Source: an uncultured Lentisphaeria bacterium (GTDB taxonomy: Bacteria > Verrucomicrobiota > Lentisphaeria > Oligosphaerales > Oligosphaeraceae). Taken from it: 64,000 bases of DNA. Numbering within the stretch: position 1 is the stretch's first letter; each line of letters starts with the position of its first letter. The stretch spans positions 1 to 64,000 of the forward strand of contig CAKUJM010000009.1 of NCBI GenBank assembly GCA_934661755.1. The letters are read 5' to 3'. This document shows, in pieces, positions 38,395 to 47,821 of this stretch. The notes beneath the pieces were generated by a model that had not been told where the DNA came from, did not search any database, and saw only the letters and a list, made by a program, of their open reading frames with translations. A program made the translations under genes and the position numbers.

Positions 38395-39168
38395 ATGGAA
38401 ATTGCCGGATACAACCTGAATGACCCGCGCGACTGCGGTGAAGCACTGGCGGTGAACGACCGGTTCATCCGCCGCTACATGGACCTGGTGGACCGCTACG
38501 GCAAGCTCCCGGCTTGTGCGGAAATCATCTCCGAGCAGACCAAGGACGAATTCCCGCGGCCGTACCGCGAGTACCTCGCCTCCCTGCCGGGGCTCACCTA
38601 CCTGGTGCCGCCGGGGGACCCCAGCATCCTCAACCTGGACGATGACAACCAGCAGCAGCAACAGCAGCCGGGGACGCCGAATCCGGACGGCTTCAATCCG
38701 GAGGAGATGCCGCCGGAGAAGCTGGATGAGCTGTTTTCCAGCCTGGACAAGCTGTCGAAGGACGCGCCGGTGATGCAGCAGCTGGAGCGCAGCGGCCGCG
38801 CCCTGGTGGGCGTAATCGTCCGCCAGATCATCGACTGGAGCAACATCTGCAGCGTCGCGCTGGAAAAGAAGAGCGCGCGCATCGGCGGACTGCAGGCCGC
38901 CGTGCTCTTCGGGCATCTGCTCGGCACCATCAATTCCGGGATGTACTTCGTGATGGACTTCCAGCCCCGGATGACGGTGGCGCTGGCCCAGCAGGGCCTG
39001 GAGGACATCAGGCGAATCAACCAGATACTGGCGGAGATCCTCGAGGCGGAGCCGATGCTGTCGGCCATCATCAAGGGCCGCATCGAGTCGATGGACGAGG
39101 TCGGCAGGATGATCCAGGAGCACATCGACCTGTGCAACAAGCAGCGCAAGGACACCGAGTCCTTCTAG
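38395..39168 (+). CDS. Unknown protein with a Gln/Asp linker, ahead of the MCE transporter genes
   Basis: I do not recognise this family. Residues 1-75 form a helical N-terminal region. A low-complexity DDDNQQQQQQPGTPNPDG linker lies near 81-100. The C-terminal ~150 residues are helical (LSSLDKLSKDAPVMQQLE, then LFGHLLGTINSGMY). There is no signal peptide. It is 21 bases after icd and 22 bases before the permease gene, so a link to lipid transport is possible but unproven. Confidence 0.65.
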   Translation: MEIAGYNLNDPRDCGEALAVNDRFIRRYMDLVDRYGKLPACAEIISEQTKDEFPRPYREYLASLPGLTYLVPPGDPSILNLDDDNQQQQQQPGTPNPDGFNPEEMPPEKLDELFSSLDKLSKDAPVMQQLERSGRALVGVIVRQIIDWSNICSVALEKKSARIGGLQAAVLFGHLLGTINSGMYFVMDFQPRMTVALAQQGLEDIRRINQILAEILEAEPMLSAIIKGRIESMDEVGRMIQEHIDLCNKQRKDTESF

Positions 39169-39190
39169 CCGGAAAGGGGATCGCTCACTC

Positions 39191-40303
39191 ATGCCAGAGG
39201 AAGCCGCCATCAGCACCGACACCGCGGGGGAGGTTGTCTTTTCCGGACGGTGGCGCCTTGATCTGCAGCATCCCTCCGGCGAGGGCGTGGCGATGCGCTG
39301 CCGGCCGCTGGAGGGCCGGATCTGCCTGCGGGATGGCGGCGTGCTGTCATGGGACTCGTCGCTGCCGATCGCCGTCGGGCGCATATGCCGCGAGTGCCTG
39401 GCCGCCGGAGTCCAGATCGACTGCAGCGCCCTGCCGGCGGGGGTGGTGAAGCTGCTGGAGCTCACCGGCGGCAATTCCGCACCTTCGGCGCCGGCCACCT
39501 ACCGCCGCCGGCGTCTGGTGCAGCATTTCGGTTTTTTCGGCATCCAGGCCTGGCAGACCTTCATGCAGGTGGCGGAGTTCACCGGCGAAATCGCCACCGG
39601 GCTGTGGCGGTGCGTGCGGCTGTCATCCCGGATGCGCATCTCGGATCTGCGGCGCGAGCTGGTCAATTGCGGCCCGGCGGCGGTGCCGATTGTGGCGCTG
39701 ATCAGCTTTCTGATGGGGCTGATCCTGGCCTTCATCGGCGCCATCCCCCTCAAGTGGTTCCAGGCGGAAAGCTATGTGGCCAGCCTGGTCGGCATCGGGA
39801 TGCTGCGCCTGATGGCGCCGGTGATGGTGGGGATCGTCATGGCCGGACGCACCGGCGCGGCCTACGCGGCGGAGCTGGGGACCATGACGGTCAACGAGGA
39901 GGTCGACGCCCTGCGGACGCTGGGCTTTCCGCCGACGGATTTCCTGGTGATGCCGCGTTTCCTGGCACTGACCGTGATGTCGCCGCTGCTGTGCGTCTTC
40001 GCGGATCTGGTCAGCGTGCTTGGCGGCGCCGTGGTGGCAATCGCCTACCTCGGGATCACGCCGCTGGCATATTTCAGCACCCTCAACGCCACCACCCGCC
40101 CCAATGACCTGCTCATCGGGCTGTTCACCGCGCTGGTGCTGGGGATGCTCGACGCCATCTGCGGCTGCTATCAGGGGATCCAATGCGGACGCAGCGCCGC
40201 GGCAGTCGGCAGGTCCACCACTGCGGCGGTGGTCAGCAGCATCATCTGCATTGTCATCGCGACTTCGCTGATCACCGTGATGTCGGTGGTCCTGGCGATA
40301 TGA
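39191..40303 (+). CDS. mlaE: MlaE-type ABC permease with N-terminal STAS-like domain
   Basis: This is the inner-membrane permease of an MCE lipid transporter. The first ~110 residues are soluble and resemble a STAS domain, as in MlaE permeases of Bacteroidota and other groups that lack a separate MlaB. About residues 150-370 contain five hydrophobic segments and the family blocks VPIVALISFLMGLILAF, GRTGAAYAAELGTM and EVDALRTLG. It is followed after 6 bases by the ATPase. Confidence 0.88.
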   Translation: MPEEAAISTDTAGEVVFSGRWRLDLQHPSGEGVAMRCRPLEGRICLRDGGVLSWDSSLPIAVGRICRECLAAGVQIDCSALPAGVVKLLELTGGNSAPSAPATYRRRRLVQHFGFFGIQAWQTFMQVAEFTGEIATGLWRCVRLSSRMRISDLRRELVNCGPAAVPIVALISFLMGLILAFIGAIPLKWFQAESYVASLVGIGMLRLMAPVMVGIVMAGRTGAAYAAELGTMTVNEEVDALRTLGFPPTDFLVMPRFLALTVMSPLLCVFADLVSVLGGAVVAIAYLGITPLAYFSTLNATTRPNDLLIGLFTALVLGMLDAICGCYQGIQCGRSAAAVGRSTTAAVVSSIICIVIATSLITVMSVVLAI

Positions 40304-40309
40304 CGCATC

Positions 40310-41092
40310 ATGGAAGCAACAGGCAACGACAATCCCATCGAAGTGCGCGGCCTCACCATGGCCTACGGCAGCCGGGTCGTCATGCGCAACTTGGACTTTT
40401 CCGTCCGCCGCGGCAGCGTCTTTGTTGTCATGGGGCCGTCAGGATGCGGCAAATCGACGCTGATGCGGCATTTGATCGGCCTCCAGGAGCCTGCCGGCGG
40501 CCAGGTGCGGCTTCTGGGGGAGGACTTGTGGGCGATGGATCGCGGCCAGCGTGAAAAGCTGATGCGGCGCATCGGGATCCTCTATCAGCGCTGCGGGCTG
40601 TGGAGTTCCATGACCCTGGCGGAGAACATCGCCCTGCCGTTGCGCGAGTACACCACCCTGGGCGAACGCGAAATCAGCCAGCTGTGCGACTTCAAGCTGT
40701 CGCTGGTCGGCCTGGGCGGATACGGCTCCTTCTATCCCGCGGAGATCTCCGGCGGCATGCAGAAGCGCGCGGGGCTGGCGCGGGCCATCGCGCTGGATCC
40801 GGAGCTGCTTTTCTTTGACGAGCCTTCGGCGGGGCTCGACCCCATAAGCGCGCACAACCTCGACGAGCTGATGCTCCAGCTTCAGCAGAGCCTCGGCACC
40901 ACCCTGGTGGTCGTAACCCACGACCTGGACAGCATCTTTGCCATTGGCAGCGACGCCATCTACCTGGACCCCGCCAGCAAGGGCATCCTCTCCCACGACA
41001 GTCCGCAGGCCATGCTTTCCTCCGGCCAGCCGGAGCTTGTGGATTTTCTCACCCGCGGCACGGGCATTCCCCGAAGCCAATCGACATCATGA
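40310..41092 (+). CDS. mlaF: MlaF-type ABC transporter ATPase
   Basis: This is the ATP-hydrolysing subunit of the MCE lipid transporter. Walker A is GPSGCGKST (about 43-51), the signature is ISGGMQKRAGLARAI, and Walker B is LLFFDEPSAGLDP. Length 260 is normal. Its stop overlaps the MCE protein start by four bases (ATGA), so translation is coupled. The start at 40310 is ATGGAAGCAACAGG. Confidence 0.92.
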   Translation: MEATGNDNPIEVRGLTMAYGSRVVMRNLDFSVRRGSVFVVMGPSGCGKSTLMRHLIGLQEPAGGQVRLLGEDLWAMDRGQREKLMRRIGILYQRCGLWSSMTLAENIALPLREYTTLGEREISQLCDFKLSLVGLGGYGSFYPAEISGGMQKRAGLARAIALDPELLFFDEPSAGLDPISAHNLDELMLQLQQSLGTTLVVVTHDLDSIFAIGSDAIYLDPASKGILSHDSPQAMLSSGQPELVDFLTRGTGIPRSQSTS

Positions 41093-42264
41093 GCAAGACT
41101 CCCACACAAGTAACCGCGATCGGTATCTTTGTCTTCTCGGCGCTGATCCTGGCGATCACCATGCTGCTGGGCTTCGGAGGGCGCGCCTGGAATCGCCAGA
41201 CGGTCGATTTCCGGATGTACTACTACAGCCGGGTCAAGGGCCTGAGCCCCGGATCGCCGGTGATGTTCCGCGGCGTGAAGGTGGGCCAGGTGACCGCCGT
41301 GGCCCTCTACGAGGCGGCGGCCCATCAGGGATACGCGCCGCGCGGCGAGACCGACCTGCGCGAACTGCACAACGACACCGAGATGGCCTATCCGATCCAG
41401 GTGGTCATCGAGATCGATCCCAGGCACCTGGGGTACGAGATGCCATGGTGGCAGGCCTTCATCCCCGCATTCAACGACAGCGTCCCCCAGGAGATCCGCC
41501 GCCGGATCAACGAGATGGTGATGCGTGACGGCCTATGCGCGCAGCTGCAGACCGCGTCGCTGCTCACCGGGCAGCTTTACATCGACTTCATTCTCGCGCC
41601 GCAGCGGCCGGACGCGGAGGAGAGGGCGCTTCTGGAACGCGAGCTGTCGATGCACATCCTCCCGACCCGCCTGGCGCCGCTGGACAAATTCACCCGTCAG
41701 CTTGGCGAGAAGCATTTTGACAGCGCGATCGACAACATCAGCCGGCTCACGCTGCAGCTCAGCGCCTTTGTCGAATCCGGAAAGAGCCAGCAGCTGCTGG
41801 ACGACACCGTCGCAATCGCCTCGGACATCCGGGATACGACCGGCAGATTGAAGCATGTCATCAAGGCATTGCTGATGCTGCTCAATGGCAGCGGCGAGCT
41901 GGTCACGGTGCTGCAGCGGGAGTCCGGCGCCACCGCCACCCAGCTGCGCAGCACCCTCCAGCGCGCGGAGCGCACCCTGGACGGGTTTGACCTGGCGGTC
42001 GGCGAGGTGCGCGGGGAACTCAAGCCGCTGGCCGGCAGTCTCAATACGATGCTGTCGCAGGCGCAACGCGACCTTGACCAGGCGCAGGCGCTGCTGGCCA
42101 ACCTTTCCGACGCCACCAGCCAGGACGCGCCATTGCGGCGGCAGCTGGAGACGACCCTGCAGGAATGCAGCCGCGCGGCCGCATCCGCCCGCGATTTGAT
42201 GGACCGTCTCAATGCCGATCCCCAGCGGATGCTCTTCGGCCCGCCATCTTCAGAGGAGAAGTGA
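41089..42264 (+). CDS. MCE-domain (MlaD/PqiB-like) lipid-transport protein
   Basis: It probably forms the periplasmic ring of the lipid transporter, anchored by one N-terminal segment (AIGIFVFSALILAITMLLGF, residues 9-28). The MCE domain follows, with YYSRVKGLSPGSPVMFRGVK and GQVTAV, and an insertion after it (AYPIQVVIEIDPR). The C-terminal half (about 200-370) is helical, with heptad Leu/Gln/Asp patterns fit for a coiled coil that could span toward the outer membrane. Length 391 lies between MlaD and PqiB. Confidence 0.9.
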   Translation: MSKTPTQVTAIGIFVFSALILAITMLLGFGGRAWNRQTVDFRMYYYSRVKGLSPGSPVMFRGVKVGQVTAVALYEAAAHQGYAPRGETDLRELHNDTEMAYPIQVVIEIDPRHLGYEMPWWQAFIPAFNDSVPQEIRRRINEMVMRDGLCAQLQTASLLTGQLYIDFILAPQRPDAEERALLERELSMHILPTRLAPLDKFTRQLGEKHFDSAIDNISRLTLQLSAFVESGKSQQLLDDTVAIASDIRDTTGRLKHVIKALLMLLNGSGELVTVLQRESGATATQLRSTLQRAERTLDGFDLAVGEVRGELKPLAGSLNTMLSQAQRDLDQAQALLANLSDATSQDAPLRRQLETTLQECSRAAASARDLMDRLNADPQRMLFGPPSSEEK

Positions 42265-42268
42265 GTCC

Positions 42269-42841
42269 ATGACCAGCAAGAAGGCCTTTTCGTCATTTGC
42301 CGCAGGAGCGTTGCTGACGCTGCTGTTGGGCATCGGCAGCTCCTGCGTCAGCCGCAAGGCGCCGATGCGCGCATACATCCTGCCATCCTATGCCGGAGCG
42401 CCGCCGGCCGCCTGGCTGACGGTCAGCATGCCGGGCTACCTGGACAGCCGTAACATCGTGCAGGCGGCCCTGCCCACCGGCGAGCTGCAATCCCGCCGCA
42501 ATGCGCTTTGGGCCGTGCCGCTCAACGCCATGGTCGCATCCATCCTCTCCGGCCAGCTGTCGGATCTGGGGCCGCGGCCGGATTTCGGCGGCCGCTGGCG
42601 GCAAGTCCGGGTGGAAATCCACCACTTCGCCCCCACTCCCGCCGGCAAATTCCTCGGCGACGGCGTGATCGCCGTCGGCAAGAGCGGCGTCGCGCGGCAA
42701 TTCAGCTTTGAAATCGCGCCTGACGCCCCGGTGCGTGACCATGACCCCTCCGTGCAGGTGGCATTGTACGACCGCGCCGTCGCCATGCTGGCGCAGCAGA
42801 TCCGTGACGCGATGACGTTGAGCGGAAGCTCCGGCGGATGA
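42269..42841 (+). CDS. Lipoprotein accessory of the MCE transporter (PqiC/YmbA-like)
   Basis: The N-terminal segment ends in LGIGSSC, a lipobox with the modified Cys at about 28, so the protein is an outer-membrane or periplasmic lipoprotein. The rest has the mixed alpha/beta pattern of ABC-transport auxiliary lipoproteins that follow PqiB-type genes. The start at 42269 has AGAGGAGAAG at a good distance; earlier in-frame ATGs would overlap the MCE gene. Together with the preceding three genes it makes a complete MCE-type system. Confidence 0.78.
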   Translation: MTSKKAFSSFAAGALLTLLLGIGSSCVSRKAPMRAYILPSYAGAPPAAWLTVSMPGYLDSRNIVQAALPTGELQSRRNALWAVPLNAMVASILSGQLSDLGPRPDFGGRWRQVRVEIHHFAPTPAGKFLGDGVIAVGKSGVARQFSFEIAPDAPVRDHDPSVQVALYDRAVAMLAQQIRDAMTLSGSSGG

Positions 42842-42914
42842 ATCTCTCCTGCCGCCTGCCTTCCCAGCCCCGGCTGCCGCCGCCATCCGCACCTCCGAAT
42901 TTCCCCATCCCCTC

Positions 42915-45548
42915 ATGAGATGCCTTTTCACCACATTGCTTTTGGCCCTGGCCATCCCGATGCTGGCCGCGGATCCGGACGCCCCCGCAGTGGCCGCGGG
43001 CGGCGCGGAGGCCTTCCCCGTGCAGCCGGAAAGCCGTCAAGGCGCGCTTGAGCGCGAATGCGAATACGGCGATCACGCCATGGACATGGGCAACTACCGG
43101 CTGGCGGCAGAGTATTTCCGGCGGGCCGATGGCATGATCGACGCCGCCCATCCCGAGGCCGGCCAGATCCGGTTGCGGCTGGCCCAGTCGCTGCTGGCCG
43201 ACGGGCAATATGACGAGGCCGCCCGCCAGGTGGCCGACTTCATGCTCCGGCGCCGCCCGGACGTCCCCGCCGCCATCCTCGACAAGCTGCAATTATGCGC
43301 TGCGGAAGCGCAATTGCGCTTGAAGGCGCTGGACGACGCCATGCGCCGGCTGCTGGAGCTGTCCCGCAACGCCAGCGACCCCCAGGTGCGCCATCGCGCT
43401 TTGTGCCTGCTGGCGGATTGCTACATCATCAAGCAGGAATGGAGCAAGGCGGTGGAGCTGCTGGAGTCCCGCCGCAAGAGCTACACCAAATGGGATCACC
43501 AGCGCAACGAATGGCAGCTGGAGCTGTCAAAGGCCCAGATCATGGCCAAGAAATTCACCGAGGCGCGCCTGGGGCTGCAATCGCTGCTTGAAGAGGGGAG
43601 GATCGAGGGGCAGTCGCGGCTGCTGGTGCAGCTGCAGCTGGTGCAGGCGCTTTGCGGCGAGGGCAATCCCGGCGAGGCGATGAAGCTCTTCGGGGAAATC
43701 AAGGAATGCTGCCCCCGGCATCCGGATGCCGTCTGGCAGGCGACCTTGGAGCAGCTATGCCGCGCAATCAAGGACGCCCCCGCCCAGTCCGTGGAGCTGT
43801 ACCGGCTTCTGATGCAGGTGGCGGTGGACGATTCGTCGCGCATCAACTACGGGATCGCCCTGGCCGAGAGCCTCCATGCCGGCGGCATGGACACCGAGGC
43901 CATGAAGCTCCTGGCGGAGCTGCTGTCGCAATATCCGCAGAATCCGGCGCATGACGAAATCGCCATCCGGCTGGCGGACTTGAAATTCAGCCATGGCGAC
44001 TACCGCGGAGCCGCCGCGCTCTATGCGCCGGTGGCCCGATCCGGACGGCTGGCCGATGGCAGCCGCTACCGCGTGCTGCTCAATCTGGGCAAATGCCATG
44101 CCGCGCTCAAGGAAATGCGCGAGGCCTCCGACTGCTATCGCCGCGCCGGCGAGGACGCCGGAGGCGCCGACGAGGCCGTGAAGGCCTTCCGGATGGCGGC
44201 GCAATGCGCCGAGGCTGGCGGCGACCGCGAAGGCGCAATCGCCAATTACCGCACCGCCGCCAGGCATGACTCCGAGCCGCTTGGCATTGAGAGCCTGATG
44301 GAGTCCGCGCTGCTGCTGCGGCAAATGGGGCGCACCGCCGAGGCGCTGGCTGAAATCAACCGCTTCATCGCCATCGCCGGAAAGAACGGCAATTCAAGCC
44401 GGCTGCTGCCGGCACGGCTCCAGGGGGCAAACTGGCAGCGCGAACTGGCTGGCAACGACCCCGCGGCGCTCAAGGCCGCCGAGGAGTCGCTTCTGTCAGT
44501 GGCCAAGCAATGCGTCAATGAACCGGAACTGGCATCCAGGGCCTACCTGGAGGCCAGCGCCACCGCCCGGCGGCGCGGCGACCTGGACACCGCCATCGCC
44601 ATTGTCGGGGAGTTTCTGCGGCTGCCGCCGCCGCCGGCATTCCTGCCGGAAGCCCGGCGTCTGGCGGTGCTCATGGCCTTCCAGCGCGGCGACGACAATG
44701 CCGGTGCCCTGGCCGAGGAGTATCTTGCCGCCCCCGCCATGGCCGACGGCGACCGCGCGGAAGTCGCCATGCTCTATGCCGACACCCTGGCCGCCCAAGG
44801 CAGGAAAAAGTTCCCCGAGGCCCGGAAATACTACGGCATTGCCGCCAGCGCCGCAAATGGCGCCAGCGCCGCAAATGGCGCCAACGCCGCCGACGCCCGT
44901 TTCGAGCAGGCGAAGCTCTACAGCCTCGGCGGCACCGCGGCGGAGAATGCCGCCGCCGGCAAATTGCTCGACGAGTTGCTTGCGGATCACGACCTGTCCC
45001 CGCAGATGCGGGTGAAATGCCTGATGCTGCGCGGCGACATCGCCGCCGATGACGGGCGGCTGGACGATGCCGTCAAGGCCGTGGACGATGCGGTGGATGG
45101 CGCCGCCGGCACCTCGCTGGAAAGCGCCGCCCGCGGACGCCTCGCGGAGCTGCTGCTGGCTTGCGGGCGGCCCGAGGATGCATTGCAGGCCATTGACGCG
45201 GTCCTGGGGCACTACGGCGACCTGCCTCCGGCCGTCCAGCAGCACGCGCTGTTCCTCAAGGGCCTGTGCCTGGAAAATGCCGGCCGCACCCTCGAAGCCA
45301 TCCGGATCTACCAGGATTTGTGCTACCGCTACGACGCGATGCGGGAGCGCGGCATCCCCGCGCCATGGAAATACTACAGCCAGGCAGTGTGGAAGCTGGC
45401 AGGGCTGCAGCGCCAGCGCAAGACCGACTCCGCGCTGCGGGAGGCAATCCACCTTCTGGAAAAATACTCCGCCACCGCGTTGCCGCGATCCAGGGAAGCC
45501 GCCTCCTTGTCCAAGCAGCTGCGGCTCGAACTGCGTTCCGGGGATTGA
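42915..45548 (+). CDS. Large periplasmic TPR protein (877 aa)
   Basis: A signal peptide (MRCLFTTLLLALAIPMLAA) is followed by an array of helical repeats over the whole length, with typical TPR pairs such as GNYRLAAEYFRRADGMID and DYRGAAALYAPVARSG. It is probably a periplasmic scaffold. Near residues 640-660 an 18-bp unit is duplicated, encoding ASAANG twice and a third partial copy. It lies between the MCE transporter and a periplasmic parvulin, so a role in envelope assembly is likely. Confidence 0.8.
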   Translation: MRCLFTTLLLALAIPMLAADPDAPAVAAGGAEAFPVQPESRQGALERECEYGDHAMDMGNYRLAAEYFRRADGMIDAAHPEAGQIRLRLAQSLLADGQYDEAARQVADFMLRRRPDVPAAILDKLQLCAAEAQLRLKALDDAMRRLLELSRNASDPQVRHRALCLLADCYIIKQEWSKAVELLESRRKSYTKWDHQRNEWQLELSKAQIMAKKFTEARLGLQSLLEEGRIEGQSRLLVQLQLVQALCGEGNPGEAMKLFGEIKECCPRHPDAVWQATLEQLCRAIKDAPAQSVELYRLLMQVAVDDSSRINYGIALAESLHAGGMDTEAMKLLAELLSQYPQNPAHDEIAIRLADLKFSHGDYRGAAALYAPVARSGRLADGSRYRVLLNLGKCHAALKEMREASDCYRRAGEDAGGADEAVKAFRMAAQCAEAGGDREGAIANYRTAARHDSEPLGIESLMESALLLRQMGRTAEALAEINRFIAIAGKNGNSSRLLPARLQGANWQRELAGNDPAALKAAEESLLSVAKQCVNEPELASRAYLEASATARRRGDLDTAIAIVGEFLRLPPPPAFLPEARRLAVLMAFQRGDDNAGALAEEYLAAPAMADGDRAEVAMLYADTLAAQGRKKFPEARKYYGIAASAANGASAANGANAADARFEQAKLYSLGGTAAENAAAGKLLDELLADHDLSPQMRVKCLMLRGDIAADDGRLDDAVKAVDDAVDGAAGTSLESAARGRLAELLLACGRPEDALQAIDAVLGHYGDLPPAVQQHALFLKGLCLENAGRTLEAIRIYQDLCYRYDAMRERGIPAPWKYYSQAVWKLAGLQRQRKTDSALREAIHLLEKYSATALPRSREAASLSKQLRLELRSGD
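44847..44900 (+). repeat. 18-bp in-frame tandem repeat inside the TPR gene
   Basis: GCCAGCGCCGCAAATGGC is present twice in direct succession and followed by a partial third copy (GCCAACGCCGCC). It encodes ASAANG-ASAANG-ANAAD and keeps the frame. Confidence 0.85.
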
Positions 45549-45642
45549 CCATTCGCACCTCACCACCATAGCCGCTCACCCCTCACCACGATGTCCGCCC
45601 GGATGACCTTCCGCCCGGACATGAACTCCCTGAAATCAAAAG

Positions 45643-46620
45643 ATGAAGGCATTTCTCCACATGATGGCAGCCGCGGCCATTTTGGCGGCCGGGGCATCAT
45701 CCCCTGCGGCGCCGCCCCCTTCCCTGCAGGAAGGACGGGTGCTGGCGATCGCCGGCGACAGGACGATCACCTCCTATGACGTGCAGCAGGCGGCCGCCCG
45801 GATGCTGCCGCAGCTGGAGCAGCAGTTCCCCCGCGAGGAGGAGCTGCAGGCCGCATACCGGAAGCTCCAGTCCGAGATCCTGGAACGGATGATCGACGAG
45901 GAGCTGGTCTATCTGGATTTCGTGGCGCTCAAGGGGAAGATCCCCCCCAAGTACCTCCAGGACCGCATCGACCGCATTGTCTATGAGCAGGCCAACGGCA
46001 ACGAGGAGCTCTTCCGGGAAATGCTCCACCGTGACAACATGACCTGGAAGGAGTTCAAGGACCGGATCTTCCGCCAGCTGGCCGCCGAGATGCTCACCTA
46101 CGACCGCACCCGCCGGAACCTCACGGTCCCGGACGCGCAGATCCGCGACTACTTTGCGTCGCACCGCGCGGATTTCGACGAGCCGTACAGTTACCTGGTG
46201 CAGGTGATCATGCTCCGCAAGGATGGCAAATACGCCGATGACCTCCCCGGCACCATCGCCCGGATCCGCCAGGAATACACCGGCGGCGCCGACTTTGGCC
46301 AGCTGGCAAAACGCTACTCCGAGGGCATGAACGCGGAAAATGGCGGATCGCTGGGATGGCAGACCGCCCTGGCGCCCAAATTGCAGCCGGTGGCCGAGCG
46401 GCTCTCCCCCGGCGAGCTGTACGGCCAGGAGCTGGACATGGGCAGCATCTATCTGGTGCGGCTGGCGGACCGGCGCGGCGGCCAGGCCAATGAGCTCACC
46501 CCGGAAATCGCCGCCAAAATCCGCAGAATCCTGGAGGAACGCGAAGCCGCACGGCGATACGACGAATACATCCGCAAACTCTACCAGAAATACCCCGTCC
46601 GCCGATTCGACCGCAATTGA
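45643..46620 (+). CDS. Periplasmic peptidyl-prolyl isomerase (SurA-like parvulin)
   Basis: It probably folds outer-membrane or exported proteins. Residues 1-22 are a signal peptide. About 30-165 form the SurA N-terminal chaperone region (ITSYDVQQAAARMLPQLEQQ). About 170-280 form one parvulin domain, with ADFGQLAKRYSEG, NGGSLGW and the closing LYGQELDMGSIYLVRLADRR. Only one isomerase domain is seen, against two in E. coli SurA. It lies between the TPR gene and the phosphatase-superfamily gene. Confidence 0.88.
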   Translation: MKAFLHMMAAAAILAAGASSPAAPPPSLQEGRVLAIAGDRTITSYDVQQAAARMLPQLEQQFPREEELQAAYRKLQSEILERMIDEELVYLDFVALKGKIPPKYLQDRIDRIVYEQANGNEELFREMLHRDNMTWKEFKDRIFRQLAAEMLTYDRTRRNLTVPDAQIRDYFASHRADFDEPYSYLVQVIMLRKDGKYADDLPGTIARIRQEYTGGADFGQLAKRYSEGMNAENGGSLGWQTALAPKLQPVAERLSPGELYGQELDMGSIYLVRLADRRGGQANELTPEIAAKIRRILEEREAARRYDEYIRKLYQKYPVRRFDRN

Positions 46621-46654
46621 GATGGCTGCCGGGTGATGACCGCCTTTTCCCATT

Positions 46655-47821
46655 GTGACCGAGATATTCCTGTTCATTGACGCCCTGGGGTGGAGGATCG
46701 CCGGCGAACACCATTTCCTCCTGGCGGAGCTGCCATGCCGCCAGGCGCTGGAGATGCAGTTCGGATACTCCTGCGCCGCCATCCCCACCCTGCTGTCAGG
46801 GCAGAAGCCGGCGGTGCACGGGCACCTGTCGCTGTTCCGGTTCGCCCCGGAAGCTTCGCCCTTCCGCACAATCGCCCGGCTGGCGCCGCTGCTCAAGCCC
46901 GATTGGCTGTGGAGCCGCGGGCGTGTCCGCAACCAGCTCTCCAAATGGCTTAAGCGCCATCACGGCTTCACCGGGTACTTCCAGATCTACAACCTGCCCT
47001 TCCGCAAGCTGGGCATGATGGACTGTTGCGAAAAGCAGAACCTCTTTGTCCGCAATGGCATGGCCCCGGAAGAAAACCTCTGCGACCTGCTGGAGGCCTC
47101 GGGACTGCCATACCATATCTCCGACTGGCATCTGCGCGACGAGGAAAACTTCCGCGCCGGCATGGACGCCATCCGCGGCGGCGCCAAATTCCTGTTCCTC
47201 TATGCCGCCGAACTGGATGCCGTGCTTCATCGGCATGTCCGCCACCAGGAAGCCATCGCGGAGAAGCTACGCTGGTACGAGGGCCAGGTCCGTGCCCTGA
47301 TGGCCTTCGCGCAGTCGCATTGCGGCGACTTCCGCCTCACGGTGGTCTCCGACCATGGCATGACTGCGTTCAGCCATGCCGTCAATCCCGCCGCCGCCAT
47401 CGACGCCACCGGCCTGCGCTTCGGCGAAGACTACGGCGCCTGCTTCGACTCCACCATGGCGCGCTTCTATTATCTGAAGCCCAATGCCGAAAAGTTGATC
47501 CGCCAGGCCATGCGGCGCTTCGACGGCGACGGCCACTTCCTTTCCCGGGAAGAGGAGTCCCGCTACGGCATCCTCCGCGAAGACCGGCTCTTCGGCGATG
47601 CGATCTTCCTGGTCCGGCCCGGCGTGCAGATCGTCCCCTCGGACATGGCGTCGAAGCCCCTCGACGGCATGCATGGATACGCTCCGGATGACGGCGATTC
47701 CGTGGCGTCGCTGCTGTCTACCGCGCCCATCCCGGAAGACGTCCGCCAGCTGGCGGATGTCTTCGGCCTGATGAAGGCCCGCGCCGGACGGCTGGCGGCC
47801 TCGCCGGGAGGCGGCACATGA
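46655..47821 (+). CDS. Alkaline-phosphatase-superfamily hydrolase or transferase
   Basis: The start is GTG 46655. The metal-site pattern of the nucleotide pyrophosphatase/phosphoglycerate mutase superfamily is visible: Asp in FLFIDALGW, a candidate nucleophile Ser in TLLSGQKP, Asp and His in ELDAVLHRH, Asp-His in VVSDHGM and a final His in GMHGY. There is no signal peptide. Because it overlaps a flippase gene by four bases and precedes glycosyltransferases, it may trim or modify a lipid-linked glycan, for example by transferring or removing a phosphodiester. That role is inferred. Confidence 0.75.
   Translation: MTEIFLFIDALGWRIAGEHHFLLAELPCRQALEMQFGYSCAAIPTLLSGQKPAVHGHLSLFRFAPEASPFRTIARLAPLLKPDWLWSRGRVRNQLSKWLKRHHGFTGYFQIYNLPFRKLGMMDCCEKQNLFVRNGMAPEENLCDLLEASGLPYHISDWHLRDEENFRAGMDAIRGGAKFLFLYAAELDAVLHRHVRHQEAIAEKLRWYEGQVRALMAFAQSHCGDFRLTVVSDHGMTAFSHAVNPAAAIDATGLRFGEDYGACFDSTMARFYYLKPNAEKLIRQAMRRFDGDGHFLSREEESRYGILREDRLFGDAIFLVRPGVQIVPSDMASKPLDGMHGYAPDDGDSVASLLSTAPIPEDVRQLADVFGLMKARAGRLAASPGGGT

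Noticed and set aside
42212..42268. Upstream ATG of the lipoprotein gene
   Set aside because: It lies inside the MCE gene and would put 19 unrelated residues in front of a clean lipoprotein signal peptide that has its own ribosome-binding site.
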